The notes under the pieces were generated by a model. The model was given only the letters and a program-made list of their open reading frames with translations. It was not told the DNA's origin and made no database searches. This document shows, piece after piece, positions 8,038 to 16,071 of a stretch of 64,000 nucleotides of DNA. A program made the translations under genes and the position numbers. The DNA is from Streptomyces termitum (GTDB lineage: Bacteria > Actinomycetota > Actinomycetes > Streptomycetales > Streptomycetaceae): positions 629,199 to 693,198 of the forward strand of contig NZ_BMUL01000001.1 of assembly GCF_014650175.1 (NCBI RefSeq), written 5' to 3'. Each line of letters begins with the position of its first letter. Within the stretch, counting starts at the first letter, position 1.

Positions 8038-8859
8038 ATGTTCGCCATCGGAGACTTCGCCCGGCACGGGCGGGTGTCGGTCCGGATGCTGCGTCACTAC
8101 GACGCCATCGGACTGCTGCGCCCGGCCCGGGTCGATCCGCACAGCGGGTACCGCTTCTACACGGCGGGCCAGCTCGCGCGGCTCAATCGCGTCATCGCGC
8201 TCAAGGAGCTCGGCTTCACCCTGGAACAGGTGGGGGCCATCCTCGGCGACGAGCTCGGCGCGGAGGAGCTGCGGGGGATGCTGCGGCTGCGGCAGGCCGA
8301 GCTGGAGACCGCGCTGCGCGAGGCGCGGGCGCGGCTCGCGCAGGTCGGTGCGAGGCTCCGTGCCATCGAGAGCGAGGGACGCATGTCCACGCAGGACGTC
8401 GTCGTCAAGAAGATCCCCGCCGTCCGGATCGCGGAGCTGAGCGGCACCGCCTCCTCCTTCGGACCGGAGGACATCGGGCCGGTCATCGGGCCGCTGTACG
8501 GGGAGCTGTGCGGCCGTCTGGAGGCCGCCGGGGTCACCGGCTTCGGGCCGGGGATCGCGTACTACGAGGACGCGGGGCGCGGTGACGGGTCCGTCGTCGT
8601 GCACGCCGCGATGACGGTGCCGGAGGGCACCGAGGCGGAGGGCGTGCGGGTGCACGTGCTCCCCGGGATCGAGGAGGCGGCGACCGTCGTCCACCGGGGT
8701 TCGATGGACGACGTCCTGCCGACCGCGCAGGCCCTCGCCTCCTGGATCGAGACCAACGGCTACGCCTCCGCCGGGTACGCCCGCGAGCTGTACCTGGAGT
8801 GCCCGGAGGACCCGGCCGGCTGGGTCGCGGAGATCCAGGAGCCGGTCGTCCGGGCCTGA
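8038..8859 (+). CDS. MerR-family regulator with GyrI-like effector domain
   Basis: 273 residues. Residues 1-70 form a MerR winged helix ('FAIGDFARHGRVSVRMLRHY', 'YRFYTAGQLARLNRVIALKE'), residues about 75-115 a dimerising coiled coil ('LRQAELETALREARARLAQV'), and from about 120 a GyrI-like/BmrR-type small-molecule-binding domain. This layout is that of drug- or xenobiotic-responsive activators such as BltR/BmrR/TipA relatives. The ATG has AAGGGG upstream and sits just after a 19-bp-spacer promoter, predicting autoactivation. The neighbouring LysE exporter is a possible target but has no such promoter of its own. Confidence 0.88.
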   Translation: MFAIGDFARHGRVSVRMLRHYDAIGLLRPARVDPHSGYRFYTAGQLARLNRVIALKELGFTLEQVGAILGDELGAEELRGMLRLRQAELETALREARARLAQVGARLRAIESEGRMSTQDVVVKKIPAVRIAELSGTASSFGPEDIGPVIGPLYGELCGRLEAAGVTGFGPGIAYYEDAGRGDGSVVVHAAMTVPEGTEAEGVRVHVLPGIEEAATVVHRGSMDDVLPTAQALASWIETNGYASAGYARELYLECPEDPAGWVAEIQEPVVRA

Positions 8860-8863
8860 GGCG

Positions 8864-10186
8864 CTACCGCCGCAGGGCCCTGCGCAGCCGCAGGGCCCTG
8901 CGGGCGAGCCTGCGGACGCCCGGGTGGCGGGGGACCGGGAGGCCGCCGGGGAGGCCGAGGACGGTGAGGCGGCGGCGGGTGAAGTGGTGCCGGGTGCGTT
9001 CCGCGTACGGCCCCGACAGGTGCCGTACCGCCGCCTCCCGCAGGTCCGGCCGGATCTTCGGCTGCATCGCGAAGCCGACCGCGGCCACCAGGTCGTCCAG
9101 CCGCTCCGGGTCGGTCACCGGCTCCTCGCCGCCCGGTTCGAGGGGCGGGACGACCGCGTCGACGACCGTGAGCGGGATCCGGTTGCTGTTCTGGAAGGGC
9201 GCGAGCCGCTGGAGCAGCTCCCGGGTGCCGACCCGGGCGACCGGCAGGCCGTAGAAGGTGAGGGCGGTCATCAGGGCCGTCGAGAAGCAGCCCACCACCA
9301 GTGCGGGCCGCAGTTCGCGGTAGAGGACCTCGGCGAGCACCGGCCGGTCCTCCACGGTCAGGGCGGCGCCGAGCCGCTCCGCCTCCTCGGCGAGCGAGCG
9401 GGTCCAGGAGTCGGGGGCGTTCGGGTGCGGCTTGAAGACGAGGGCGCGGTGGCCGCGGGCGACCGCGCCGCGCACCATCCGCAGGTGCAGCTCCTCCTCC
9501 TCGGCGGCGGTCATCAGGTGCAGCGCGGCCAGGTACTGGCCGAGGAGCAGCGCGGGCCCGTCGCCGGGTTCCGTGGCGGGCGCAGGCGGGCCGGTGAGTT
9601 CCGCGACGGCCGCGGTGAACGCCTCCGCCGGGACGGTCTGCGCCACCGTCCCGAACTCGCCGAGCAGCAGCGGCCGGAGCCCCGGCACCAGGTCGAGGTG
9701 GAGGAGCCGGCCGGCCCGGCCGCCGATCATCGGGTCGATCTTGTTGCGGGTCGGCCCGTAGCTCATCAGCCCGTCCGCGTAGACGGTGATCTCCGCCTCG
9801 GGCAGCAGCTCGGCGAGGGCGAGGGCCGGGGTGACCTGGATGGACTCCACGACCAGTTCGACCCGGTCGTCGCCGAGCCGCCACAGCGTGTTCAGGTACC
9901 GCTGGAGCATCGGCAGGTCCTGGCCGCGCGGGGTCCAGCCGCCGGGGTGCAGCGGGGAGATCGTCTCGTTCCACGACAGCACCTCGTCGAAGCGGCCGCG
10001 GATCCGGTCGAAGCCCTCCGCCCGGTCGAAGGCCGGGGTGGTCTCGGGGACCGGCGCGTTGTGGGTGACGAGCAGCAGCCGCCGGTCGGCGGCGGCGAAG
10101 CGGCCGCTGTCCAGGGCGGCGGCCAGGGTGACGGCGCCGAACAGGGTGGAGGCGGCGAAGATCTGGGTGGTGCGGCGGGCGCTCAC
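8864..10186 (-). CDS. Polysialyltransferase-like glycosyltransferase
   Basis: 440 residues starting at GTG 10186, which overlaps the upstream GT2 stop (GTGA) and has GGAGG before it, so translation is coupled. The N-terminus 'TQIFAASTLFGAVTLAAAL', 'HGVV'-less body and later 'VFKPHPNAPDSW' and 'FSTALMTALTFYG' resemble the alpha-2,8-polysialyltransferase family found in actinobacteria: the 'KPHP' block equals the HP motif and 'CFSTAL' the S/T motif of bacterial sialyltransferases. The C-terminal about 40 residues are very basic, as expected for membrane association. Adjacent nonulosonate genes make polymerisation of a sialic acid- or Kdn-type sugar the likely reaction. Confidence 0.72.
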   Translation of the reverse strand: MSARRTTQIFAASTLFGAVTLAAALDSGRFAAADRRLLLVTHNAPVPETTPAFDRAEGFDRIRGRFDEVLSWNETISPLHPGGWTPRGQDLPMLQRYLNTLWRLGDDRVELVVESIQVTPALALAELLPEAEITVYADGLMSYGPTRNKIDPMIGGRAGRLLHLDLVPGLRPLLLGEFGTVAQTVPAEAFTAAVAELTGPPAPATEPGDGPALLLGQYLAALHLMTAAEEEELHLRMVRGAVARGHRALVFKPHPNAPDSWTRSLAEEAERLGAALTVEDRPVLAEVLYRELRPALVVGCFSTALMTALTFYGLPVARVGTRELLQRLAPFQNSNRIPLTVVDAVVPPLEPGGEEPVTDPERLDDLVAAVGFAMQPKIRPDLREAAVRHLSGPYAERTRHHFTRRRLTVLGLPGGLPVPRHPGVRRLARRALRLRRALRR

Positions 10187-11193
10187 GCGGCCACCTCCGG
10201 GGTGCCCGTGCCGCCGGGGCCGGCCGGTGGCGGGGCGGGCCGCCGCCTGCGCAGCCGGCGCAGCAGCGCGGCCCGGTCGCCGCCCATCGAGGCCAGCGCC
10301 TCGTCGAGGACCGGCTGCGGCATCCGGCGCAGCGCCCCCGCGCTCATCGCCTTGAGCCGCCGGGCCACCGCGGGTTCGAACTTCTGGAGGGTTCCGACGT
10401 GGTGCGCGATGACCGCGCAATAGGTGCGGACGGCTTTCGGGAGGAAATGCTCGGCGTCCTTGTCCCGCGCCGTCTCCTCGATCACCAGATCGAATGCGCG
10501 AATGAAATCCAATTGTCGTACGTCACCGATCTGTGTGAGCGAGTTCGGCACCCCGCGCCGGTAGAAGACACCGAATTCGCTGATCGCCGCGAAGGATTCC
10601 GCCTCGCGGTGCAGCCGCCAGATCCACGGCCGGTCCTCGGCGGTCCGCAGCCCGTCGGGGAAACGCAGCAGACCCCGGTCGAGGAGCCGCCGGTGGTAGA
10701 TCCCGGCCCAGGCGTACGGGTAGTCGACGGAGGTGGTGCGGTGCGCGGGCAGGATCGCCCCGCGCGGGTCGAGGACCTCGGCGCGGCGCGGCACGGGCGC
10801 CCGGCGGACCGCGCGGGCGCGCCCGGTGACGGTGGTGTGGTCGGTGCGCAGGAAGTCGCAGCCGAGCTCCTCGGCGGCGGCGAGCAGCCGCCCGCAGTGG
10901 CCGGGGGCCAGCCAGTCGTCCCCGTCGAGGAAGGCGAGGTACGTGCCGCGGGCCGCGTCCAGACCGGTGTTGCGGGCGGTCGCCAGGCCCCCGTTGCGCT
11001 CGCGCCGGATCAGGACGGCGCCGGGCAGGTCCCGCGCGGCGCGCTCCAGGATCTCGGGGGTGGCGTCGGAGGAGCAGTCGTCGACGAGGAGGAACTCGAC
11101 GTCGTCGCGGGCGTTGGCGCGCAGACTGGCGAGGGTGTCGGGGGCGTATGTCTGCACGTTGAAGAACGGCACGACGACGGAGAGCTTGACCAC
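10183..11193 (-). CDS. Family 2 glycosyltransferase
   Basis: 336 residues. 'VVKLSVVVPFFNVQTY', 'VEFLLVDDCSSDATPEIL', 'RRERNGGLATARNTGLDAA' and 'LAFLDGDDWLAPG' are the successive nucleotide-sugar blocks of GT-A family 2 enzymes, the last carrying the DxD-type metal site. The C-terminal half is helical and ends in an Arg/Pro-rich tail. GTG 11193 is chosen because TAGCGT lies 7 nt before it, giving a leaderless transcript; longer in-frame starts lack support. It is first in a two-gene unit with the polysialyltransferase-like gene and is divergent from the rest of the polymer genes. Confidence 0.85.
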   Translation of the reverse strand: MVKLSVVVPFFNVQTYAPDTLASLRANARDDVEFLLVDDCSSDATPEILERAARDLPGAVLIRRERNGGLATARNTGLDAARGTYLAFLDGDDWLAPGHCGRLLAAAEELGCDFLRTDHTTVTGRARAVRRAPVPRRAEVLDPRGAILPAHRTTSVDYPYAWAGIYHRRLLDRGLLRFPDGLRTAEDRPWIWRLHREAESFAAISEFGVFYRRGVPNSLTQIGDVRQLDFIRAFDLVIEETARDKDAEHFLPKAVRTYCAVIAHHVGTLQKFEPAVARRLKAMSAGALRRMPQPVLDEALASMGGDRAALLRRLRRRRPAPPPAGPGGTGTPEVAA

Positions 11194-11200
11194 GCGGCCG

Positions 11201-11206
11201 ACGCTA
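11201..11206 (-). promoter_or_regulatory. -10 box of the GT2 gene (leaderless)
   Basis: On the minus strand TAGCGT stands 7 nt before the GTG at 11193. The divergent gene at 11413 has an identical TAGCGT at 11400-11405, also 7 nt before its GTG. The matched spacing suggests both arms of the polymer cluster are made as leaderless mRNAs from matched promoters. Confidence 0.5.
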
Positions 11207-11399
11207 GGCGCCGCCCCGGCCACCTCGCCGACCGGCCGGGGGATTTCCGGTGAACACGAAGCGGCGGACTCCTTAACCGCCTTTACCCGAGGGGTTCCCG
11301 GGCCGTCCACCGGCTGAATCCCGGGCCGCTTCAACGCTCCGAGAGGTGCTGTTCACCGTTTGTTGCGATCGCGTTGGGCCGAAGACCCGAATGCCCTTC

Positions 11400-11405
11400 T
11401 AGCGT
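11400..11405 (+). promoter_or_regulatory. -10 box of the DUF6716-type gene (leaderless)
   Basis: TAGCGT 7 nt before the GTG at 11413, identical in sequence and spacing to the divergent promoter box at 11201-11206. No clear -35 hexamer is visible at the right distance. Confidence 0.5.
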
Positions 11406-11412
11406 CCTCGAC

Positions 11413-12711
11413 GTGCCAGCAAGTTCCCGTGAAACGGTACGGATCGCCGTACTCGCCGATTCCGACACCCGGTGGAAATGGGGTGCGCTCACCGCGCGCC
11501 GCATCACCGCCGGGGACGTCGAGCCCACCGGCTTCGTCCTGCGCGGCCGGGCCACTCCCACCGCCCGCCAGCTCGCCGAGACCGGGGCGGCGGCCGCCGC
11601 CCCGCGCGAGGTGACCGGCGCGGAGTTCCTGCGCGCGGTGCGGGACGCGGAGGTGCGCGGCGAACGGTACGACGTGATCGTCCTCGCGCTGGTCGGCGGC
11701 ACCGTCCGGGCCGTCCTCCAGGGCCTCGCCGACCTCGGCCTCGACCGCCGCCCGGTGATCGTCACCGGCTATGTCGGCGTCGTCTACGAGAAGCTGGCCG
11801 ACGGACTGCTGCTGCGCCACGGCGCCGACGTGGTGCTCGCCAACTCCCGCCACGACGCGGACCGTTTCCGCGCCGTGTACGAAGGGGTGGGCGCCGGCGC
11901 CGAGTCGGTCGTCGAGGCCGCGCTGCCCTTCCTCGGCGGAGCCCCGTACCGGCCCGAACCCGGCCGCGACACCCTGGTGTTCGCCGCCCAGCCGTCGGTG
12001 CCCACCACCCGCGCCGAGCGCGCCTACGTCCTGGAGCGGCTGGTCCGGCACGCCCGGCTGCACCCCGGCCGCGAGGTCCTCCTCAAGCTCCGCTCCAAGC
12101 CCGGCGAGCACACCACGCACCTGGAGGAGCACCCGTACCAGAAGCTGGTGCGCGGTCTGGAGCCGCCCGCCAACCTCCGCCTGGTCTACGGGCACATGGG
12201 CGAGGTCCTGGACCGCACCGACCTGCTGGTCACCGTCTCCTCCACGGCCGCCCTGGAGTCCCTGCACCGCCGGATCCCGACCGCGGTCCTCACCGACTGC
12301 GGCGTCCGCGAGGCCCACGGCAACCACCACTTCCTCGGCTCCGGCCTGCTCACCTCCTTCGACCGGCTCGACCGGGGCGAGGTCCCGGTCCCCGACGAGG
12401 CGTGGCTGGCCCGGCAGGGCGTCGCCGCCGGCGCGGGGGAGGGCTCGTACGACGCCGCCTTCGACGCCGCCCGCGCCCGGGTCGCCGACCTCCTCGCCCG
12501 GCCCGGACTGCCCCCGATCGCCCCCTACTACACGGCGGAGACGGCCGGCGGCTACCTGCCCGGCATCCTCGCCCGCCACCGCCTGGACGTCACCGCGCCG
12601 CCGGCCCGCGACAGCGGACTGCGCCGGATCGTCCGCGAGGCGGCGCGCGGCGCCTACCGCCACGGCGTCCAGCGCGTGGCCCCCGTCGTCCGACGCCTGG
12701 GAGAACTGTGA
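11413..12711 (+). CDS. DUF6716-type putative glycosyltransferase
   Basis: 432 residues from GTG 11413. 'VRIAVLADSDTRWKWGALTARR' opens the protein, and 'GYVGVVYEKLADGLLLRHGADVVLANS' and 'TVSSTAALESLHRRIPTAVLTD' are typical of the DUF6716 putative glycosyltransferases that accompany nonulosonate genes in actinobacteria. 'VLLKLRSKPGEH' occupies the place of the HP motif of sialyltransferases and 'SSTAAL' that of the S/T motif, so a GT-B transferase for the polymer is the best guess. Its stop overlaps the next ATG by one base (TGATG), placing it first in a four-gene operon. Confidence 0.68.
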   Translation: MPASSRETVRIAVLADSDTRWKWGALTARRITAGDVEPTGFVLRGRATPTARQLAETGAAAAAPREVTGAEFLRAVRDAEVRGERYDVIVLALVGGTVRAVLQGLADLGLDRRPVIVTGYVGVVYEKLADGLLLRHGADVVLANSRHDADRFRAVYEGVGAGAESVVEAALPFLGGAPYRPEPGRDTLVFAAQPSVPTTRAERAYVLERLVRHARLHPGREVLLKLRSKPGEHTTHLEEHPYQKLVRGLEPPANLRLVYGHMGEVLDRTDLLVTVSSTAALESLHRRIPTAVLTDCGVREAHGNHHFLGSGLLTSFDRLDRGEVPVPDEAWLARQGVAAGAGEGSYDAAFDAARARVADLLARPGLPPIAPYYTAETAGGYLPGILARHRLDVTAPPARDSGLRRIVREAARGAYRHGVQRVAPVVRRLGEL

Positions 12712-13919
12712 TGCCCGAGAAGCAGCCGATCACCCCCACCGTGCTCGCCGTCATCCCCGCCCGGGGCGGCTCCAAGGGCGTCCCCGCCAAGAACCTCGCC
12801 CCCGTCGCCGGGATCCCGCTGGTCGGCCGGGCCGTCCGCGCCTGCCTCGGCGCGCCGGGCGTCACCGACGTCGTCGTCTCCACCGACGACGGGGCGATCG
12901 CCGCCGCCGCCCGCTCCTTCGGCGCCGGTGCCGTCCGGCGGCCCGCCGAGATCGCGGGCGACACCGCCACCAGCGAGTCCGCCGTCCGGCACGCCCTGGA
13001 GACCTTCGAGGCCGAGCACGGCCGCACCGTCGACGTGGTCCTCCTCGTCCAGTGCACCAGCCCCTTCCTCACGGCGGCCGAGGTCGCCGAGACCGCCGCC
13101 CGGGTCGCCTCCGGTGCCGCCGACACCGCCTTCACCGCCGCCCCCTCGCACGGCTTCCTGTGGAAGGAGGCGGCCGACGGCGCCACCGGCGTCAACCACG
13201 ACAAGGCGCACCGGCCGCGCCGCCAGGACCGCGCGGCCGAATACCTGGAGACCGGCGCCGTCTACGCGATGGACGCGGCCGGCTTCCGCCGCCACGGGCA
13301 CCGCTTCTTCGGCCGTACCGCGCTCGTCGTCACCGACCCGGCGCGCGCCTTGGAGATCGACGACCCGCACGACCTGGCCCGCGCCCAGGTCCTCGCCCCG
13401 CTCCTCGACACGCCGCTCACCCCGTCCCTCGCGGACGTCGACGCGGTCGTCCTCGACTTCGACGGCACCCAGACCGACGACCGGGTCCATCTCGACGCGG
13501 AGGGCCGCGAGTTCGTCTCCGCGCACCGCGGCGACGGCCTCGGCATCGCGGCCCTGCGCCGCGCCGGACTGCCCGTCCTCATCCTCTCCACCGAGCAGAA
13601 CGCGGTCGTCGCCGCCCGCGCCCGCAAGCTGCGCATCCCCGTCCTGCACGGCATCGACCGCAAGGACCTCGCCCTCAAGGAGTGGTGCGAGGCCGAGGGG
13701 ATCGACCCGGCGCGCGTCCTCTACGCCGGCAACGACGTCAACGACCTGCCCTGCTTCCACCTCGTCGGCTGGCCCGTCGCGGTGAGCAGCGCCCACGACT
13801 CCGTCCGGGCCGCGGCCCGCGCGGTCACCGTCACCCCGGGCGGCTTCGGAGCGATCCGCGAGATCGCCGCCTGGCTCCTCGGACCCGAGCTGAACACCCC
13901 CGCCCCGCCCAACCCGTAA
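12711..13919 (+). CDS. CMP-nonulosonate (sialic acid) synthetase fused to a HAD/KdsC-like phosphatase
   Basis: 402 residues. The first about 225 form an N-acylneuraminate cytidylyltransferase: 'VIPARGGSKGVPAKNL' (CTP loop), 'TDDGAIAAAARSFGA', 'LVQCTSPF' and 'YLETGAVYAMD'. From about 240 a HAD domain begins with 'VVLDFDGTQTDD' and continues to 'VLYAGNDVNDLPC', like KdsC and the C-terminal domain of animal CMP-sialate synthetases. 'DFDGT' keeps the nucleophile Asp and the second Asp is replaced by Gly ('DFDGTQTDD' reads D-F-D, so both are present), hence phosphatase activity on a nonulosonate-9-phosphate is possible. It supplies the CMP-sugar donor for the transferases on both sides. Confidence 0.85.
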   Translation: MPEKQPITPTVLAVIPARGGSKGVPAKNLAPVAGIPLVGRAVRACLGAPGVTDVVVSTDDGAIAAAARSFGAGAVRRPAEIAGDTATSESAVRHALETFEAEHGRTVDVVLLVQCTSPFLTAAEVAETAARVASGAADTAFTAAPSHGFLWKEAADGATGVNHDKAHRPRRQDRAAEYLETGAVYAMDAAGFRRHGHRFFGRTALVVTDPARALEIDDPHDLARAQVLAPLLDTPLTPSLADVDAVVLDFDGTQTDDRVHLDAEGREFVSAHRGDGLGIAALRRAGLPVLILSTEQNAVVAARARKLRIPVLHGIDRKDLALKEWCEAEGIDPARVLYAGNDVNDLPCFHLVGWPVAVSSAHDSVRAAARAVTVTPGGFGAIREIAAWLLGPELNTPAPPNP

Positions 13920-13928
13920 GGAAAGACC

Positions 13929-14822
13929 ATGAACTCCCGTCTGCGCACCCTCGGTTCCAAGACCGCCGGCCCCGGCCGGCCCGTCTACATCACGGGTGAG
14001 ATCGGCATCAACCACAACGGCGACCTCGACAACGCCCTCAAGCTGATCGACGTGGCCGCCGAGGCCGGCTGCGACGCCGTCAAGTTCCAGAAGCGCACCC
14101 CGGAGATCTGCACCCCGCGCGACCAGTGGGACATCGAGCGCGACACCCCCTGGGGCCGGATGACGTACATCGACTACCGCCACCGAGTGGAGTTCGGCGA
14201 GGACGAGTACCGCGCCATCTCCGAGCACTGCGCCGAGCGCGGCATCGACTGGTTCGCCTCCCCGTGGGACACCGAGGCCGTCGCCTTCCTGGAGAAGTTC
14301 GACGTCCCCGCCCACAAGGTGGCCTCCGCCTCCCTCACCGACGACGAGCTGCTGCGCGAGCTGCGCGCCACAGGCCGCACCGTCATCCTCTCCACCGGCA
14401 TGTCCACCCCGGCGCAGATCCGGCACGCCGTCGAGGTCCTCGGCAGCGCGAACATCCTGCTCTGCCACGCCACCTCCACCTACCCGGCCAAGGCCGAGGA
14501 GCTGAACCTGCGCGTCATCCAGACGCTCCAGGAGGAGTACCCGAACGTCCCGATCGGCTACTCCGGCCACGAGACCGGCCTCCAGACCACGCTGGCCGCC
14601 GTCGCCCTCGGCGCCGCCTTCGTCGAGCGCCACATCACCCTCGACCGCGCCATGTGGGGCTCGGACCAGGCCGCCTCGGTCGAGCCGCAGGGCCTGGAGC
14701 GCCTCGTCCGCGACATCCGCACCATCGAGGCGGCGCTCGGCGACGGCGTGAAGAAGGTCTACGAGTCGGAGCTCGGCCCGATGAAGAAGCTCCGCCGGGT
14801 CCAGGGGCTCGTCTCCGCATGA
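13929..14822 (+). CDS. NeuB-family nonulosonic acid synthase lacking the SAF domain
   Basis: 297 residues from an ATG with AAGGAAAG upstream. 'YITGEIGINHNGDLDNALKLID', 'CDAVKFQKR', 'FASPWDTEAVAFLE', 'ILSTGMSTPAQI', 'LLCHATSTYP' and 'IGYSGHETG' cover the NeuB TIM barrel, which condenses phosphoenolpyruvate with ManNAc, mannose or their 6-phosphates to Neu5Ac/Kdn or the 9-phosphate. NeuB enzymes usually run to about 340-360 residues with a C-terminal antifreeze-like (SAF) domain; here the protein stops at the barrel end. No ManNAc epimerase is encoded nearby, which favours a mannose-derived sugar such as Kdn. The stop overlaps the next start (ATGA). Confidence 0.85.
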   Translation: MNSRLRTLGSKTAGPGRPVYITGEIGINHNGDLDNALKLIDVAAEAGCDAVKFQKRTPEICTPRDQWDIERDTPWGRMTYIDYRHRVEFGEDEYRAISEHCAERGIDWFASPWDTEAVAFLEKFDVPAHKVASASLTDDELLRELRATGRTVILSTGMSTPAQIRHAVEVLGSANILLCHATSTYPAKAEELNLRVIQTLQEEYPNVPIGYSGHETGLQTTLAAVALGAAFVERHITLDRAMWGSDQAASVEPQGLERLVRDIRTIEAALGDGVKKVYESELGPMKKLRRVQGLVSA

Positions 14823-15955
14823 CCGGCCGGCTGGCGTTCGTCGAGAGCCCGGTCCAGCTCCTGAACGTCCTGGAATGGGCCCACACCCGCGGCCGGGCCA
14901 CTGCCCCGGCCGCGGGCCCCGGGCCGGGGGAGCCCCCCGCGCCCTCCCCCCGCTGCGACCCGCCCCCGAACCCCCTGCCCGACCTGCGGATCGTGGTGCT
15001 CTCGCCGAACGACCCGATGTCGCGCGGCCAGCTCCGCCGGATGGCGCAGCTGGCCCGGGACGAGGGCTTCGACGTGCACTGGCAGGAGGCGCGGGCCGGG
15101 CGCGGGGCGCTGGTGCGGACCCTGCGGGAGCTGGCCGGGCCGCTGCGCTCGGCGGAGCGGGTGGTGGTGGGCGACCCCTTCTCGCGCTACGTCCAGCTGC
15201 TGCTGTCCCTCTTCGGGCCCCGGCACGTGACGGTCGTGGACGACGGCACCGCCACCATGGAGTTCGCCGCCCAGCTGGCGGGCGGGGAGCGGCTGGTCCG
15301 CTGGCACCGCAAGGGCGACCACGGGCCGCGCGAGCTGGTCCTCGCCCCGGTGACCTCGCTGGCCCGCCGCCGGCTCGCCCCGGGCGCCCGCCGCTCCGTC
15401 GAGATCTTCACCTCGCTGCCCGTGCAGGCGCCGCCCGGCGCCGAGGTCACCGAGAACCGCTACGCGTGGACCCGGTCCCGCTTCGGCCCGCCGCTGCTCA
15501 CCGGCGGCGCGGATCTGGTGGGCACCTCGCTGGTGGAGACCGGGGTGGTGGACGCCGACCACTACCTGCGGGTCGTCGGGCAGCTGGCCCGCGCCCACGG
15601 CGCCACCCGCTACTTCGCGCACCGCCGCGAGACCCCGGAGAAGCTGCACCGGGTCGCGGTCGAGACCGGCCTCCAGGTGGTCCGCCCGGACCTGCCGCTG
15701 GAGCTGATCGCCCGGCGCGGCCCCATCGGCACCACGGTGGTCAGCTTCCCGTCGACGGTCGTGCACACCCTGCCGCTGGCCCTGGAGGGCACCGGCGTGA
15801 AGGTCGCGGTCTGCGAGATCGCCCCCGAGTGGCTGCGGGCCACGGCCTCGCCGAGGGCCCAGGGCTTCCTGGCCGGGGTGGTCGGCACGGCGTCCGGGGC
15901 GGACCGGCTGACGCCGCGGAGCGGTTCGGGGGTCGACCGGCTCGAATTCGGGTGA
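14819..15955 (+). CDS. Sialyltransferase/polysialyltransferase-like protein
   Basis: 378 residues starting in the NeuB stop (ATGA overlap). 'RLAFVESPVQLLNVLEWAH' resembles the opening strand of GT52/GT38-like bacterial sialyltransferases. 'YFAHRRETPEKLHRV' sits where the HP motif is expected and 'SFPSTVVHTLPLALEG' matches the S/T motif that binds CMP-sugar. A Pro/Gly-rich insert at about 30-55 is probably a surface loop. With the enzyme at 8864-10186 it gives the cluster two candidate CMP-sugar transferases, for example one to prime and one to extend. Family membership is inferred from motif placement, so moderately sure. Confidence 0.6.
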   Translation: MTGRLAFVESPVQLLNVLEWAHTRGRATAPAAGPGPGEPPAPSPRCDPPPNPLPDLRIVVLSPNDPMSRGQLRRMAQLARDEGFDVHWQEARAGRGALVRTLRELAGPLRSAERVVVGDPFSRYVQLLLSLFGPRHVTVVDDGTATMEFAAQLAGGERLVRWHRKGDHGPRELVLAPVTSLARRRLAPGARRSVEIFTSLPVQAPPGAEVTENRYAWTRSRFGPPLLTGGADLVGTSLVETGVVDADHYLRVVGQLARAHGATRYFAHRRETPEKLHRVAVETGLQVVRPDLPLELIARRGPIGTTVVSFPSTVVHTLPLALEGTGVKVAVCEIAPEWLRATASPRAQGFLAGVVGTASGADRLTPRSGSGVDRLEFG

Positions 15956-16026
15956 GCGTACCCATACGGAGAGCCACTCATGCGCGTCCGACCGAGAATC
16001 TTTCCCCTAACGGGCTGAACTTTTTC

Positions 16027-16064
16027 TGATCAACGGGCAGTTGATCACCAGATGGGCCTACGCT
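16027..16064 (+). promoter_or_regulatory. Promoter with palindromic operator before the M20 hydrolase gene
   Basis: TGATCAAC (16027-16034) and GTTGATCA (16040-16047) form a perfect 8-bp inverted repeat with a 5-nt spacer. A -10-like TACGCT follows at 16059-16064, 7 nt before the GTG at 16072. The dyad sits over the -35 region, the usual place for a repressor. Confidence 0.5.
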
Positions 16065-16071
16065 TCAAAGG

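Noticed and set aside
8864..10420. Longer N-terminus for the polysialyltransferase-like gene up to 10420
   Set aside because: The extra 78 residues are a shadow of the GT2 coding frame; GTG 10186 has GGAGG and overlaps the GT2 stop.
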